DNA of 46,249 bases, from NCBI GenBank assembly GCA_944386715.1, contig CALXCD010000009.1:1-46249 (forward strand), given 5' to 3'. The notes beneath the pieces are model-generated. The model was not told the DNA's origin. It saw only the letters and a list, made by a program, of their open reading frames with translations, and ran no database searches. The number at the start of each line of letters is the position of its first letter. The stretch's first letter is position 1. This document shows, piece after piece, positions 8,097-16,843 of this stretch. The DNA comes from an uncultured Clostridia bacterium (GTDB lineage: Bacteria; Bacillota; Clostridia; TANB77; CAG-508). The translations under genes and the position numbers were made by a program.

Positions 8097-8450
8097 ATGC
8101 GGAAAGGAAATTTGTTAATTGTAGAAAAAGAATTTGAACAAGGAATTCTTTTAAGGAGTATAGCATCTAACGATAAAAGAAAAACAAAAATAAATATTGT
8201 CGTGACAGAAATTGCAATCAATCCAGAGGAAAATAGACCTTATATCAGAAAATGGATAGGGCGATTCTGGTGGTATTTGAATAAATATCAATCTTCCTAT
8301 ATAGGGGAAGAACTAAAAATAACAACAGAAGAACTTCTGGAGAAAAAGGCTCCTGAAATAATCGAATTTGGATTTCCAGAGATAGCAGTAGATAGAGATA
8401 CATGGCAAATTTTGCAAAGCTATCCATCTGCTAAAATCAGCTCCTATTAA
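8097..8450 (+). CDS. Conserved-looking hypothetical protein, 117 residues
   Basis: I do not recognise this family. The protein is soluble and mixed alpha/beta, without a signal peptide or membrane helix. Notable segments are an aromatic stretch RKWIGRFWWYLNKYQSSY in the middle and EIIEFGFPEIAVDRDTW near the end. It has its own promoter, an AGGAGG site and a terminator-like hairpin, so it looks like a real single-gene unit between thrS and ychF. Codon 2 is CGG followed by A, one of the very few in-frame CGG codons in the window. Reading +1 there would stop after a few residues, so in this gene CGG must be read as Arg, or translation starts later, for example at the TTG at 8115. Confidence 0.75.
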   Translation: MRKGNLLIVEKEFEQGILLRSIASNDKRKTKINIVVTEIAINPEENRPYIRKWIGRFWWYLNKYQSSYIGEELKITTEELLEKKAPEIIEFGFPEIAVDRDTWQILQSYPSAKISSY

Positions 8451-8469
8451 AGGGGCTGGTATATTTTTT
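8438..8469 (+). terminator. Probable intrinsic terminator after the 8097 gene
   Basis: A seven-pair stem CAGCTCC/GGGGCTG (one G-U) overlaps the stop codon and is followed by a T-rich run starting a few bases later. Confidence 0.55.
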
Positions 8470-8489
8470 ATGGAGTAGGAGGAAAATAA

Positions 8490-9581
8490 ATGAAGCTAGG
8501 AATTGTAGGGCTTCCTAATGTAGGAAAAAGTACATTATTTAATAGTATTACAAAAGCAGGAGCAGAATGTGCCAATTATCCCTTTTGTACCATAGAACCA
8601 AATGTAGGAGTAGTAGCAGTACCAGATGAAAGACTAGAAAAATTAGCACAAATGTATCATCCACAAAAAGTAACACCTGCAGTAATTGAATTTGTAGATA
8701 TAGCGGGATTAGTAAAAGGAGCAAGTCATGGGGAAGGATTAGGAAATAAATTCTTATCTCATATCCGTGAAACAGATGCTATCTGCGAGGTAGTTAGATG
8801 CTTTCAAGATGATAATGTAGTACATGTAGATGGAAATGTAAATCCTATTAGAGATATAGAAACGATTAACTTAGAATTAATATTTGCAGATATAGAAACA
8901 GTTAATAAAAGATTAGAAAAAGCTAGAAAGAATTTAAAAGCAGATAAAAAATACCAAGCAGAAATAGATGTATTAGAAAAAATAAAAGAAAATTTAGAAA
9001 ATGGAATTTCTGCAAGAGCAATCGATTTTAAAGAAGAAGAACAAGAACTAATAAAAGACATGTTCTTATTAACAACAAAACCAATATTATATATTGCAAA
9101 TATTTCAGAAGGACAAATAGAAAATGCCCAGAATGATGAAATGGTAAAATTAGTAAGAGAATATGCACAAAAAGAAAAAGCAGAAGTAATTCCACTATGC
9201 GTAAAAATAGAAGAAGAATTATCTGGACTAGAAGAGGAAGATAAAAAAGAAATGTTAGATGCATTAGGATTGGAAGAATCAGGACTAGACAAAGTAATTA
9301 AAAAAAGTTATGATTTATTAGGATTAATGTCCTTTTTAACAGCAGGAGAACCAGAAGTAAGAGCATGGACGATAAAAAAAGGAACAAAAGCACCACAGGC
9401 CGCTGGAAAAATTCACTCTGATATAGAAAGAGGTTTTATCAAAGCAGAAGTAGTAAGTTATGAGGATTTAATGAAAGAAGGTTCTATGTTACTGGCAAGA
9501 GAAAAAGGGTTAGTTCGCTCAGAAGGAAAAGAATATGTAATGCAAGATGGGGATATTGTATTATTCAAATTCAATGTATAG
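8490..9581 (+). CDS. ychF: YchF/OLA1-family P-loop ATPase
   Basis: A 363-residue member of the Obg-related YchF family, a ribosome-associated ATPase with roles in translation and stress. P-loop GLPNVGKS lies at residues 7-14, followed by NYPFCTIEPNVG, the switch segment DIAGLVKGASHGEGLGNKFL, and a coiled-coil insert (about 130-175). A C-terminal TGS domain contains SFLTAGEPEVRAWTI, GKIHSDIERGFIKAE and a final YVMQDGDIVLFKFNV. Length and motifs are complete. An AGGAGG site lies directly upstream. Confidence 0.96.
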   Translation: MKLGIVGLPNVGKSTLFNSITKAGAECANYPFCTIEPNVGVVAVPDERLEKLAQMYHPQKVTPAVIEFVDIAGLVKGASHGEGLGNKFLSHIRETDAICEVVRCFQDDNVVHVDGNVNPIRDIETINLELIFADIETVNKRLEKARKNLKADKKYQAEIDVLEKIKENLENGISARAIDFKEEEQELIKDMFLLTTKPILYIANISEGQIENAQNDEMVKLVREYAQKEKAEVIPLCVKIEEELSGLEEEDKKEMLDALGLEESGLDKVIKKSYDLLGLMSFLTAGEPEVRAWTIKKGTKAPQAAGKIHSDIERGFIKAEVVSYEDLMKEGSMLLAREKGLVRSEGKEYVMQDGDIVLFKFNV

Positions 9582-9739
9582 AATATAAAGATAAAATTTT
9601 ATTGATGTAATCTTTTTGTAACAAAAATTTAATAAAAAAAAATAAAAAAAGTATTGACTTATAAAAACATAAAGTATATCATTATAATTGATAATACAAA
9701 TGAGAGAAATAGTATATCCACTTTAATTCACTAAAAAAT

Positions 9740-9768
9740 TTGCAATTATGCCAAAAATATGGTATAAT
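9740..9768 (+). promoter_or_regulatory. SigmaA-type promoter of the small LPKTG protein gene
   Basis: TTGCAA, 17 bases, TATAAT. A second possible pair, TTGACT with TATCAT at 9653-9681, lies further upstream. Confidence 0.65.
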
Positions 9769-9822
9769 AACTTTTAGTTGTAGAATAATAATAAATATAC
9801 TATGAAAATAAGGAGAGATAAT

Positions 9823-10224
9823 ATGAAAAAATCAGTAGTAATGAAAATCTTTTTAGTAATTTTAGTAAGTTTAATGTTAATTGTAACCACTAACTTTGTA
9901 CAAGCAGTAGATAATACAACAGGTTATCAAGATTTAACAAATTTAACAGGAAATAATTCTAGTGGGAACAACAATACATCTAATACCAATAGTGCAAATT
10001 CAAATAATAATACATCAGGAAACAATACAGCAAGAAATAATAGCAATACTTTAAATACAGGAGCTGTAACAAATACAAACAAAAATAATACAAGCACATA
10101 TAATAACTCAAGTTTACCAAAAACAGGAGTGGAAGACTCAATACCAACAATGCTATTATTAGTAGTATTTGGAATATCAGCAGTATATGCTTACAAAAAA
10201 ATTAAAGAATATAAAAACATTTAA
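9823..10224 (+). CDS. Small secreted Asn/Thr/Ser-rich protein with LPKTG sorting signal
   Basis: A 133-residue precursor: signal peptide (about 1-30, ending near VQAVDN), then a low-complexity Asn/Thr/Ser/Gly region without recognisable fold. LPKTG follows at residues 98-102, then a hydrophobic helix and the basic tail KKIKEYK. This is the standard layout for sortase anchoring. The frame opens at 9802, but AAGGAGA sits directly before the ATG at 9823, so that start is used. The sortase gene follows convergently and the two share a terminator. The function of the mature, unstructured part is unknown. Confidence 0.88.
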   Translation: MKKSVVMKIFLVILVSLMLIVTTNFVQAVDNTTGYQDLTNLTGNNSSGNNNTSNTNSANSNNNTSGNNTARNNSNTLNTGAVTNTNKNNTSTYNNSSLPKTGVEDSIPTMLLLVVFGISAVYAYKKIKEYKNI

Positions 10225-10248
10225 ATTATAAAATAAATAATAAATTTT

Positions 10249-10293
10249 AATAGAAAATACTTAACAAAAAGTCTAAGTATTTTCTATTTTTGC
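10249..10293. terminator. Bidirectional terminator between LPKTG gene and sortase
   Basis: A perfect 15-bp stem (AATAGAAAATACTTA and its complement at 10274-10288), loop of 10, then T-rich tract; the 3' arm starts just beside the sortase stop codon. Confidence 0.9.
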
Positions 10294-10950
10294 TTTTACC
10301 ACAATTCTACGTTTGTTCAAATTGTTACAAGTAATTAAAGTTAATTCATTCCCACCTTGATAATCTTTTTCAATAGGTGAAAAATCATTATCTTCCACTT
10401 CATATTTATTAAAAACAGAGTAAATAAATTTAATACCCACTTGATTAAAAATAAAAATTTCATCTCCATTTTCTAAAGAACCAATATTGCTAAAAAATTT
10501 AGAATTATCGTAATTATGACCAGCAATACACAAATTACTAGAGTTAGGAGGCATTTCTCCAGAAAACTTACAAGGAGCAACTTTTAAAAGCTCATCATCT
10601 AAAGAAGAAAAAATAGGATAAGATAAAGAAAGTTTAGGAATTTCAATCATTCCAATAATCATAGAATTATCATTAGATAAAGAATTTGTGTCTGAATTTT
10701 TGGCATATAATTGGGAAATACTATAATTATCTTTTAAAGTATCAGAAAGATTTTCCTTTTGATTTAATAGAAATTTACTATAAAAATATAAAGAAACAAA
10801 GATGAAGATAGAAATAATAGACAAGATAAATTGCACACGAAATGATTTTTTCTCTGTTCTATTTTTTTCTACAGTTAAATCTTTTCCCTGAATAAAAGAA
10901 TCAGAATTATGTATAGAGTTTTTTAAATCTGTATTTAATATTTGATTCAT
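10273..10950 (-). CDS. Sortase (cysteine transpeptidase)
   Basis: A 225-residue membrane-anchored transpeptidase that cleaves LPXTG-type signals and links proteins to the cell wall. A charged cytoplasmic N-terminus is followed by one transmembrane helix (about 40-62) and a sortase barrel. The catalytic residues are visible: His145 in AGHNYD, Cys208 in TLITC, and the Arg pair 214-215 in NKRR. The substrate candidates in this window are the neighbouring LPKTG protein and the Big_3 protein at the window start. TLxTC resembles class B/D enzymes; I do not assign a class. AAGGAGG lies upstream of the ATG. Confidence 0.92.
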   Translation of the reverse strand: MNQILNTDLKNSIHNSDSFIQGKDLTVEKNRTEKKSFRVQFILSIISIFIFVSLYFYSKFLLNQKENLSDTLKDNYSISQLYAKNSDTNSLSNDNSMIIGMIEIPKLSLSYPIFSSLDDELLKVAPCKFSGEMPPNSSNLCIAGHNYDNSKFFSNIGSLENGDEIFIFNQVGIKFIYSVFNKYEVEDNDFSPIEKDYQGGNELTLITCNNLNKRRIVVKAKIENT

Positions 10951-11028
10951 AAACTAATTCCTCCTTTGAATTTAAAATATCTTTAAGTTAGTATTGCCTA
11001 AAATAATAAAATTATGTTACTTGTAAAA

Positions 11029-11087
11029 AATACAAAAATGCGGAAGAAAATTCATATGGAATACAAAAAATGTGGAAGAAAATTCAT
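11029..11087 (+). repeat. Tandem 28-base repeat upstream of the pilin-leader gene
   Basis: Two copies (11029-11055 and 11060-11087) share ATACAAAAA-TG-GGAAGAAA and ATTCAT with few changes. They lie directly before the -35 box of the promoter at 11087, which suggests a regulatory site. The rest of the 10951-11251 gap holds only this repeat, the promoter and AT-rich leader. Confidence 0.6.
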
Positions 11088-11115
11088 TTACAAAACGAAA
11101 ATGCATCATTATAAT
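11087..11115 (+). promoter_or_regulatory. SigmaA-type promoter of the pilin-leader/FGE gene
   Basis: TTTACA, 17 bases, TATAAT; predicted start near 11122, leaving a leader of about 130 bases before the gene at 11252. Confidence 0.65.
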
Positions 11116-11251
11116 ATATAAAAAATATATGCTATAAGCACACGATTAAAAAGGGGGAATAAGTTTTTTATAAAAAAGAATAAATTTGAGCAAAATAGTA
11201 AATCATAAGAAAAAGTAAAGTAAGAAAAACAAAAGGAGGAAATAATTAAAA

Positions 11252-12451
11252 ATGAAAAAAGTAAAATTATTAACAAAAAATGAGAGCAAAGGAATTACAT
11301 TAATTGCGTTAGTAATTACAATAATAGTGTTGCTAATATTAGCAGGGGTAACAATTGCGACACTAACAGGAGATAATGGAATATTAACAAGAACACAGGA
11401 GGCAAAGTATAAAACAGAAGAAGCAGAAGAACAAGAATTAAGAAAACTAACACGAGCAGAAGCGACAACATACCTTGAGGATTATGAGTATATGGATAAT
11501 AGTACAGGAGAAGAGAAAACAATAACAATACCTGCTCAATGTGCAGTATCACAAGTAAAAGGAGAAAATACATTAAAAGATGGTCTAGTAATTATAGATG
11601 CTAATGGAAATGAATGGGTATGGATAGAAGTTCCTAAGAGTGAAATGCCAGAAGCATTAACATTCGTGGAAGATACAGATTATACAACATTAGAAACAGC
11701 TTTACAAACATATGTAAGTGATTATAGACAAGGAGATTATAGAGATATATGGTATTCAGAAGAACAGAATGGATTTAAAAATAAAAACGAATATGACAAA
11801 CAAAAAAATAAGATGTTAAAAAGCATATATGATAACGCTGGTTTTTTTATTGGAAGATATGAAACAGGAACTAGAACACAACGTTCATCAAGTGCTGATA
11901 TAGAAAGTGAGGCAATTATTCAAAAAGATGTATATCCATATAATTATATAACATGTAAAAAAGCACAAGAATTATCAGAAGGGTTAGCTTTAGAAGGAAA
12001 GGAAAGCAGTTTATTATTTGGAATTCAAAGTGATTTAGTATTAAAATATATTGAAAACAATTCGAGTAAAACAAAAAATGAAATCACTTCTGATTCCACT
12101 TCATGGGGGAATTATAAGAACTCACGATTTGAAGTGAGCAAAGGAAAATATACTTTGACTCCTAGTATAGCAAATTCATGGTTAGAAATACACGAAAGCT
12201 ACTTAAAAAATAGTTCTGCAAGTGTATTACTTACAACTGGAGCTACAGAAAGAAGCAAAGTACAAAATATTTATGACTTGGCTGGGAATGTATGGGAATG
12301 GTCATTGGAGTATGCTGCAGCTTCTTTTAGTCCATGTACATTTCGTGGAGGAGGTTACAATTCTAATGGGAATGAAAATTCAGTTAAGAAACGTCTGGGA
12401 ACAAATGTAAATGACGCAGGAGTAGTAGGCTTTAGAAGTTGTTTATATTAA
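11252..12451 (+). CDS. Pilin-leader protein with C-terminal FGE/C-type-lectin-like domain
   Basis: A 399-residue protein. The N-terminus is prepilin-like: a short basic leader ending in Gly14, then ITLIALVITIIVLLILAG as the hydrophobic helix; the usual Glu at position +5 is missing. After a charged linker (about 45-80), the rest resembles the formylglycine-generating-enzyme/SUMF fold, with NEWVWIEVP, GFFIGRYETG, YDLAGNVWEWS (341-351), RGGGY and the terminal GFRSCLY. This C-terminal layout is used by many variable proteins of diversity-generating retroelements. No reverse transcriptase or template repeat is in the window. The likely role is a surface-displayed binding protein on a pilus-like fibre. 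AGGAGG and a promoter precede it. Confidence 0.85.
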   Translation: MKKVKLLTKNESKGITLIALVITIIVLLILAGVTIATLTGDNGILTRTQEAKYKTEEAEEQELRKLTRAEATTYLEDYEYMDNSTGEEKTITIPAQCAVSQVKGENTLKDGLVIIDANGNEWVWIEVPKSEMPEALTFVEDTDYTTLETALQTYVSDYRQGDYRDIWYSEEQNGFKNKNEYDKQKNKMLKSIYDNAGFFIGRYETGTRTQRSSSADIESEAIIQKDVYPYNYITCKKAQELSEGLALEGKESSLLFGIQSDLVLKYIENNSSKTKNEITSDSTSWGNYKNSRFEVSKGKYTLTPSIANSWLEIHESYLKNSSASVLLTTGATERSKVQNIYDLAGNVWEWSLEYAAASFSPCTFRGGGYNSNGNENSVKKRLGTNVNDAGVVGFRSCLY

Positions 12452-12465
12452 TGAAATGATAAATA

Positions 12466-12590
12466 TTTTTTTGCTAATATTAGCAGGAATAAAATGGCAA
12501 TGCTATCGGAAAATAATGGAATATAAAGATTCCTGAGTTGTGAGTCATTTTATTCTAGAAGTGGTTTGGAATGGCTATTTACTGTTATAA
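12466..12590 (+). pseudogene. Remnant of a second pilin-leader gene
   Basis: The bases around 12470-12528 match the pilin-leader segment of the gene at 11252 (11330-11390): LLILAG is intact, then one base is missing, then a MAMLSENNGI-like stretch runs into a stop. No start, leader or downstream domain survives. It looks like a decayed duplicate or recombination scar. Confidence 0.6.
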
Positions 12591-13196
12591 GTTAATCAAA
12601 AATCTTTTCATAAATATTCAACTTTAGATGCTGATTTTGACACAGGAAAAAGAAAATGGACAGCCAAAACAGAACTAATCCAGATGCAAAAAGATTACTA
12701 TGGAACCGAAAAAATGTTAAACTGCAAATACTTATTAGTGGATATTAATAAGCAAACAAAAGAAGAGTTAATCAAAGAAAGAAGTAGTATAGCAAAAGCA
12801 ATGTTAATGGAAAAAGTTCAAAACAAGGAAGAACTATTGGAAGTACTAGAAGAAGTAGTGAAAGAAGATCTAACAAAAGAAGAAAAAGAATTTATAACAG
12901 ATATCATAACGAACATAGCAAAAGAAGAAATAGGAAAAGAAAAAAGAAAAGAACTAGAAGAAAAAATAATAGGGAAAAGGGAGGAAAGTAATATGGTAAT
13001 GGAAAATTTAAGAAGGATTATAAGAGAAGATAGAGAAGAAGCAAGACAAGAAGGCAGGAAAGAAGCAATAAAACAAGTAATTGAGCAAATGTTAAGAAAT
13101 AAAATGAAAAATGATGTTATAAAAAAGATAACGAATATCGATGATAAAGAATTAAAGATAATAAAAAAAGAAATCGAAAATGAAAATTTTATATAG
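12591..13196 (+). pseudogene. C-terminal part of an Rpn-type PD-(D/E)XK nuclease/transposase-like gene
   Basis: The frame is open from 12591 and the first ATG is at 12684 (170 residues from there). The sequence resembles the C-terminal half of Rpn/PDDEXK_2 family recombination-promoting nucleases: a TELIQMQKDYYG-like segment, KEELIKERSSIAKAMLMEK, then a long charged helical region ending with EARQEGRKEAIKQVIEQML and a short helix-turn pair. The N-terminal nuclease core with its catalytic residues is absent, and no ribosome site precedes 12684. I infer a truncated, probably non-functional copy next to the pilin-leader remnant. It is not certain that it is untranslated. Confidence 0.6.
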
Positions 13197-13222
13197 GTTA
13201 CCATAAATTTTGAAAAAAACAC

Positions 13223-13250
13223 TTGAAAAATAAAAAAAATATGGTATAAT
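13223..13250 (+). promoter_or_regulatory. SigmaA-type promoter of the ileS leader
   Basis: TTGAAA, 16 bases, perfect TATAAT; predicted start near 13257. Confidence 0.75.
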
Positions 13251-13256
13251 ACTAAA

Positions 13257-13519
13257 AAACTAATAAAGAAAAAACAAAAGCGAGGACAAGATAAATGATA
13301 TAATAGCTTAAAGAGAACCAAAGGTAGCTGTGAATTTGGAAAGTAAAAATCGTTTATTATCACCTAACTGTTGCTAAGTTGAAATAAAAAAGTAAATTTA
13401 GCCGTAATCTTGCGTTAAAAGAAAATGAAGAGAGTAATTAAAAAATTACTAAGATAGGTGGTACCGCGGAAAAGTAAAACTATTTCGTCCTAATTTACAT
13501 AGGATGAAATAGTTTTTTT
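13257..13519 (+). promoter_or_regulatory. T-box riboswitch (isoleucyl-tRNA sensing) of ileS
   Basis: The specifier region reads TTATTATCACC, with ATC (13359-13361) as the isoleucine codon. The T-box core AGGTGGTACCGCGG is at 13456-13469; its bulge UGGU fits an ACCA tRNA tail. A 16-bp terminator (13477-13492 paired with 13500-13515, one G-U) and a T-run end the leader. Uncharged tRNA-Ile should favour the antiterminator and switch ileS on. Confidence 0.95.
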
Positions 13520-13531
13520 GAATTAAATTGA

Positions 13532-13597
13532 CATTCAAACCTGGAACCGATGCCAAAAATTTGGCATCCAAACCTGGAACCAATGCCAAAAAAGGAG
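13532..13597 (+). repeat. Tandem 33-base repeat between the T-box terminator and ileS
   Basis: Two adjacent 33-base copies share CAAACCTGGAACC-ATGCCAAAAA. Across the junction GATGCCAAA and TTTGGCATC form a 9-bp inverted repeat with a 2-base loop. The stretch lies between the terminator and the ileS ribosome site. Confidence 0.8.
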
Positions 13598-13605
13598 GAA
13601 ATTTT

Positions 13606-16600
13606 ATGTACAAAAAAGTAGAATTGCAAAATGGATTTGTAGGAATGGAACAAGATGTTGCAAAAGTTTGGAAAGAAAAAGACATCATCAAAAAAAGCTT
13701 TGCAGAAAATGAAGGAAAGGAATATTTTACATTCTATGATGGACCACCAACAGCAAATGGAAAACCACATGTAGGACATATAGAAACAAGAGTTATGAAA
13801 GATATTATTCCAAGATATAAAGTAATGAAAGGATATCGTGTTATTCGTAAAGCTGGATGGGACACACATGGACTACCTGTAGAACTAGAAATTGAGAAAA
13901 AACTAGGTATTTCTGGAAAAGAACAAATTGAAGAATATGGAGTAGAAAAATTCGTAAAACAATGTAAAGAAAGTGTATTTACCTATGTTTCTATGTGGGA
14001 AGAAATGACCAATAAAGTAGGATTTTGGGTGGATATGGAACACCCTTATATTACTTACAAAAACGAATATATTGAATCTGTATGGTGGGCTTTAAAAGAA
14101 ATGTGGAAAAAAGGACTATTATATGAAGGACATAAAGTAATGCCATATTGTCCAAGATGTGGAACAGCCTTATCATCTCATGAAGTAGCACAAGGATACA
14201 AAGATGTAAAAGACATGACATGTATTGCAAAATTCAAGGTAAAAGAAAACCAGGGATTTGCAAAAGACACATATATATTAGCATGGACAACAACACCATG
14301 GACTTTACCATCTAATTTAGCGTTATGTGTCAATAAAAGCTATGATTATGTAGAAGTAAAAGCCAATATTGGAACAGATGAAGAACCACAATATGAAAAC
14401 TATATTTTAGCTAAAGACTTATTAGAAGCTGTACTAAGAGAAACACCTTATGAAATCACAAAAGAATTCAAAGGAGAAGAACTTTTAGGAATAGAATATG
14501 AAAGATTAATGCCATTTGGAAAAGTAGAAGGAAAAGCATTTGTTGTTATTCATGGAGACTATGTCAATCTAGAAGATGGTACAGGAATTGTTCATATTGC
14601 ACCTGCGTATGGAGAAGATGATAGTTTAGTTGCCAAACAAAATGGAATTACTTTTATCAATTTAGTAGATAAAACTGGAAAATTTGTAAAAGAAGTAGAA
14701 CCATGGGCAGGGAAATTCGTAAGAGATTGTAGTGAAGATATTTGTAGATGGTTAAAAGAACAAAATAAATTATTTAGTAAAGAAAAACATCTACACTCTT
14801 ATCCACATTGTTGGAGATGTGACACACCACTTTTATATTATCCAAAAGAAAGTTGGTTTGTTGCAATGAGTACATTAAGAGACGAATTAGTGGCAAATAA
14901 TAATAAAGTAAATTGGTATCCTGATACCATTAGAACAGGAAGATTTGGAAAATTCCTAGAAAATGTCATTGACTGGGGAATTTCTAGAGATAGATATTGG
15001 GGAACACCACTTCCTATCTGGACTTGTGAAGATGAAAATTGTGGACATCAAGAATGTATAGGAAGTATTGCAGAATTAAAAGAAAAAGCAATAGATTGCC
15101 CAGATGATATTGAATTACACAAACCATATATTGATGAAGTATACCTTAAATGTCCAAAATGCGGAAAGAAAATGAAACGAGCAAAAGAAGTAATAGATTG
15201 TTGGTTTGATTCTGGTTCTATGCCATTTGCCCAATTACATTACCCATTTGAAAATAAAGAATTATTTGAAAAGAACTTCCCAGCTGGATTTATTTCAGAA
15301 GCAATTGACCAAACAAGAGGATGGTTTTATACTTTAACAGCTATTGGAACAGCTTTATTTGGAAGAACACCATTTGAAAATTGTATCGTATTAGGGCATG
15401 TACTAGATGCAAAAGGACAAAAAATGTCAAAATCAAAAGGAAACGGTGTAGACCCAATGGTATTACTAAACACTGTAGGAGCGGATGCAACTCGTTGGCA
15501 TTTCTATACTGTATCTGCACCATGGTTACCAACACGTTTATCTTTAGAAAATGTACAAGAAACTCAAAGGGGATTTTTAAGTACATTATGGAATGTATAT
15601 GCATTTTATGTACTATATGCCGAAATAGACCAATTCAACCCATTACAATATAAAGATTTCAAAGTAACCAATATCATGGACCAATGGATTTTATCAAAAT
15701 TAAATACATTAGTAAAAGAAGTAGATGACAAATTAGCACATTATGATATTACATCAGCGGCACTTCAAATCGAAAATTTTACAGATGAATTATCTAATTG
15801 GTATGTAAGAAGAAACAGGGAAAGATTTTGGAGTCAAGAATTAACACAAGAAAAAATAGGGGCATATCATACACTATATACAGTATTAACAACATTAATT
15901 AAAGTAGCAGCACCATTTGTGCCATTTATTGCAGAAGAAATATATCAAAATTTAGTGGTAGGACTAGATGAAAATGCAAAAGAAAGTGTACATTTATGTT
16001 CATGGCCAGAAGTAAACGAAAATGCCATCAATAAACAATTAGAAAAAGAAATGGATTTAGCATACAAAATTGTAAAATTAGGAAGAAGTGCAAGAAATAG
16101 TTGTAATATTAAAAATAGACAGCCACTTTCTAAAATGTTAATTTCTATTGATGCATTACCTAAATATTATGCAGACATTGTAAAAGAAGAATTAAATGTA
16201 AAAGAAGTAGAATTAGGTGCAGAAATGTCATCTTATGTACATTTTGAAATCAAACCAAATCTACCAGTATTAGGAAAAGAATATGGAAGATTGATACCAA
16301 AAATTAAAGAAGAAATCGCAAAGAAAAATCAAATGGATTTAGCCAATACAGTAAAAAGTGGAAAAACAGAATATATCGAAATAGAAGAAGTGCAAATTGG
16401 ATTAAATGCTGAAAACTTATTAATCACAATGCAGGGAAAAGAAGGATATGCATTTAGTGGAGAAGGTGAAATTGGAGTTGTTTTAGATACAACCATTACA
16501 CCAGAACTACAAGAAGAAGGATATGTGCGTGAAGTATTATCTAAAGTACAAAACATGAGAAAAGAAAAAGGATTTGAAGTATTAGATAATATCATTCTAT

Positions 16601-16773
16601 ATGTTGCAAATAATGAAACCATAGAAAAAGTAATAAAAAAACATGAAGATGTTATTAAACATGAAACATTGGCAGTAGAAATTAAGTATAATGAACCAAG
16701 AAATGGATATACTAATACCAATATTAATGGAGAAATGTTAGATATCGATGTAGAAAAATTAGCTAATAAATAA
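13606..16773 (+). CDS. ileS: Isoleucyl-tRNA synthetase
   Basis: Class I synthetase, 1055 residues. It has the HIGH-type motif HVGH (His55), a zinc-like CPRCG, the editing (CP1) domain with [15 protein letters not shown] and [15 protein letters not shown], the [11 protein letters not shown] region after CPKCGKK, and KMSKS from Lys606. An anticodon-binding helical domain includes [12 protein letters not shown], followed by a C-terminal region of about 200 residues. The absence of a C-terminal Cys4 finger and the presence of the long C-terminal extension suggest the eukaryote-like IleS2 type; that subtype call is tentative. The frame is open 26 codons upstream through the 33-base repeats, but AAAGGAGG precedes the ATG at 13606. 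Confidence 0.96.
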   Translation: MYKKVELQNGFVGMEQDVAKVWKEKDIIKKSFAENEGKEYFTFYDGPPTANGKPHVGHIETRVMKDIIPRYKVMKGYRVIRKAGWDTHGLPVELEIEKKLGISGKEQIEEYGVEKFVKQCKESVFTYVSMWEEMTNKVGFWVDMEHPYITYKNEYIESVWWALKEMWKKGLLYEGHKVMPYCPRCGTALSSHEVAQGYKDVKDMTCIAKFKVKENQGFAKDTYILAWTTTPWTLPSNLALCVNKSYDYVEVKANIGTDEEPQYENYILAKDLLEAVLRETPYEITKEFKGEELLGIEYERLMPFGKVEGKAFVVIHGDYVNLEDGTGIVHIAPAYGEDDSLVAKQNGITFINLVDKTGKFVKEVEPWAGKFVRDCSEDICRWLKEQNKLFSKEKHLHSYPHCWRCDTPLLYYPKESWFVAMSTLRDELVANNNKVNWYPDTIRTGRFGKFLENVIDWGISRDRYWGTPLPIWTCEDENCGHQECIGSIAELKEKAIDCPDDIELHKPYIDEVYLKCPKCGKKMKRAKEVIDCWFDSGSMPFAQLHYPFENKELFEKNFPAGFISEAIDQTRGWFYTLTAIGTALFGRTPFENCIVLGHVLDAKGQKMSKSKGNGVDPMVLLNTVGADATRWHFYTVSAPWLPTRLSLENVQETQRGFLSTLWNVYAFYVLYAEIDQFNPLQYKDFKVTNIMDQWILSKLNTLVKEVDDKLAHYDITSAALQIENFTDELSNWYVRRNRERFWSQELTQEKIGAYHTLYTVLTTLIKVAAPFVPFIAEEIYQNLVVGLDENAKESVHLCSWPEVNENAINKQLEKEMDLAYKIVKLGRSARNSCNIKNRQPLSKMLISIDALPKYYADIVKEELNVKEVELGAEMSSYVHFEIKPNLPVLGKEYGRLIPKIKEEIAKKNQMDLANTVKSGKTEYIEIEEVQIGLNAENLLITMQGKEGYAFSGEGEIGVVLDTTITPELQEEGYVREVLSKVQNMRKEKGFEVLDNIILYVANNETIEKVIKKHEDVIKHETLAVEIKYNEPRNGYTNTNINGEMLDIDVEKLANK

Positions 16774-16779
16774 AAAAGA

Positions 16780-16814
16780 AAGAACTATGTGTAACAAAAA
16801 AGCACATAGTTCTT
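16780..16814 (+). terminator. Hairpin between ileS and cysK without a T-run
   Basis: A perfect 12-bp stem AAGAACTATGTG/CACATAGTTCTT with an 11-base loop follows the ileS stop by 7 bases. No T-run follows, so it may be a processing or stability hairpin that lets transcription continue into cysK. Confidence 0.45.
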
Positions 16815-16843
16815 ATGATATAATAGGGAGGAGGAAAGCAAAG

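Noticed and set aside
9028-9292. Long minus-strand open frames opposite ychF, ileS, rimO and others
   Set aside because: They are Leu/Phe/Ser-rich antisense shadows of AT-rich genes with no ribosome sites or family motifs.
12490-12530. In-frame CGG in the pilin-leader remnant as another frame-change site
   Set aside because: It is in frame only in one reading of a decayed fragment, and skipping the C leads straight to a stop; the break is better explained by a missing base upstream.
13528-13605. Extension of the ileS frame through the 33-base repeats
   Set aside because: No ribosome site at 13528, while AAAGGAGG stands before the ATG at 13606. The repeats happen to be in frame.
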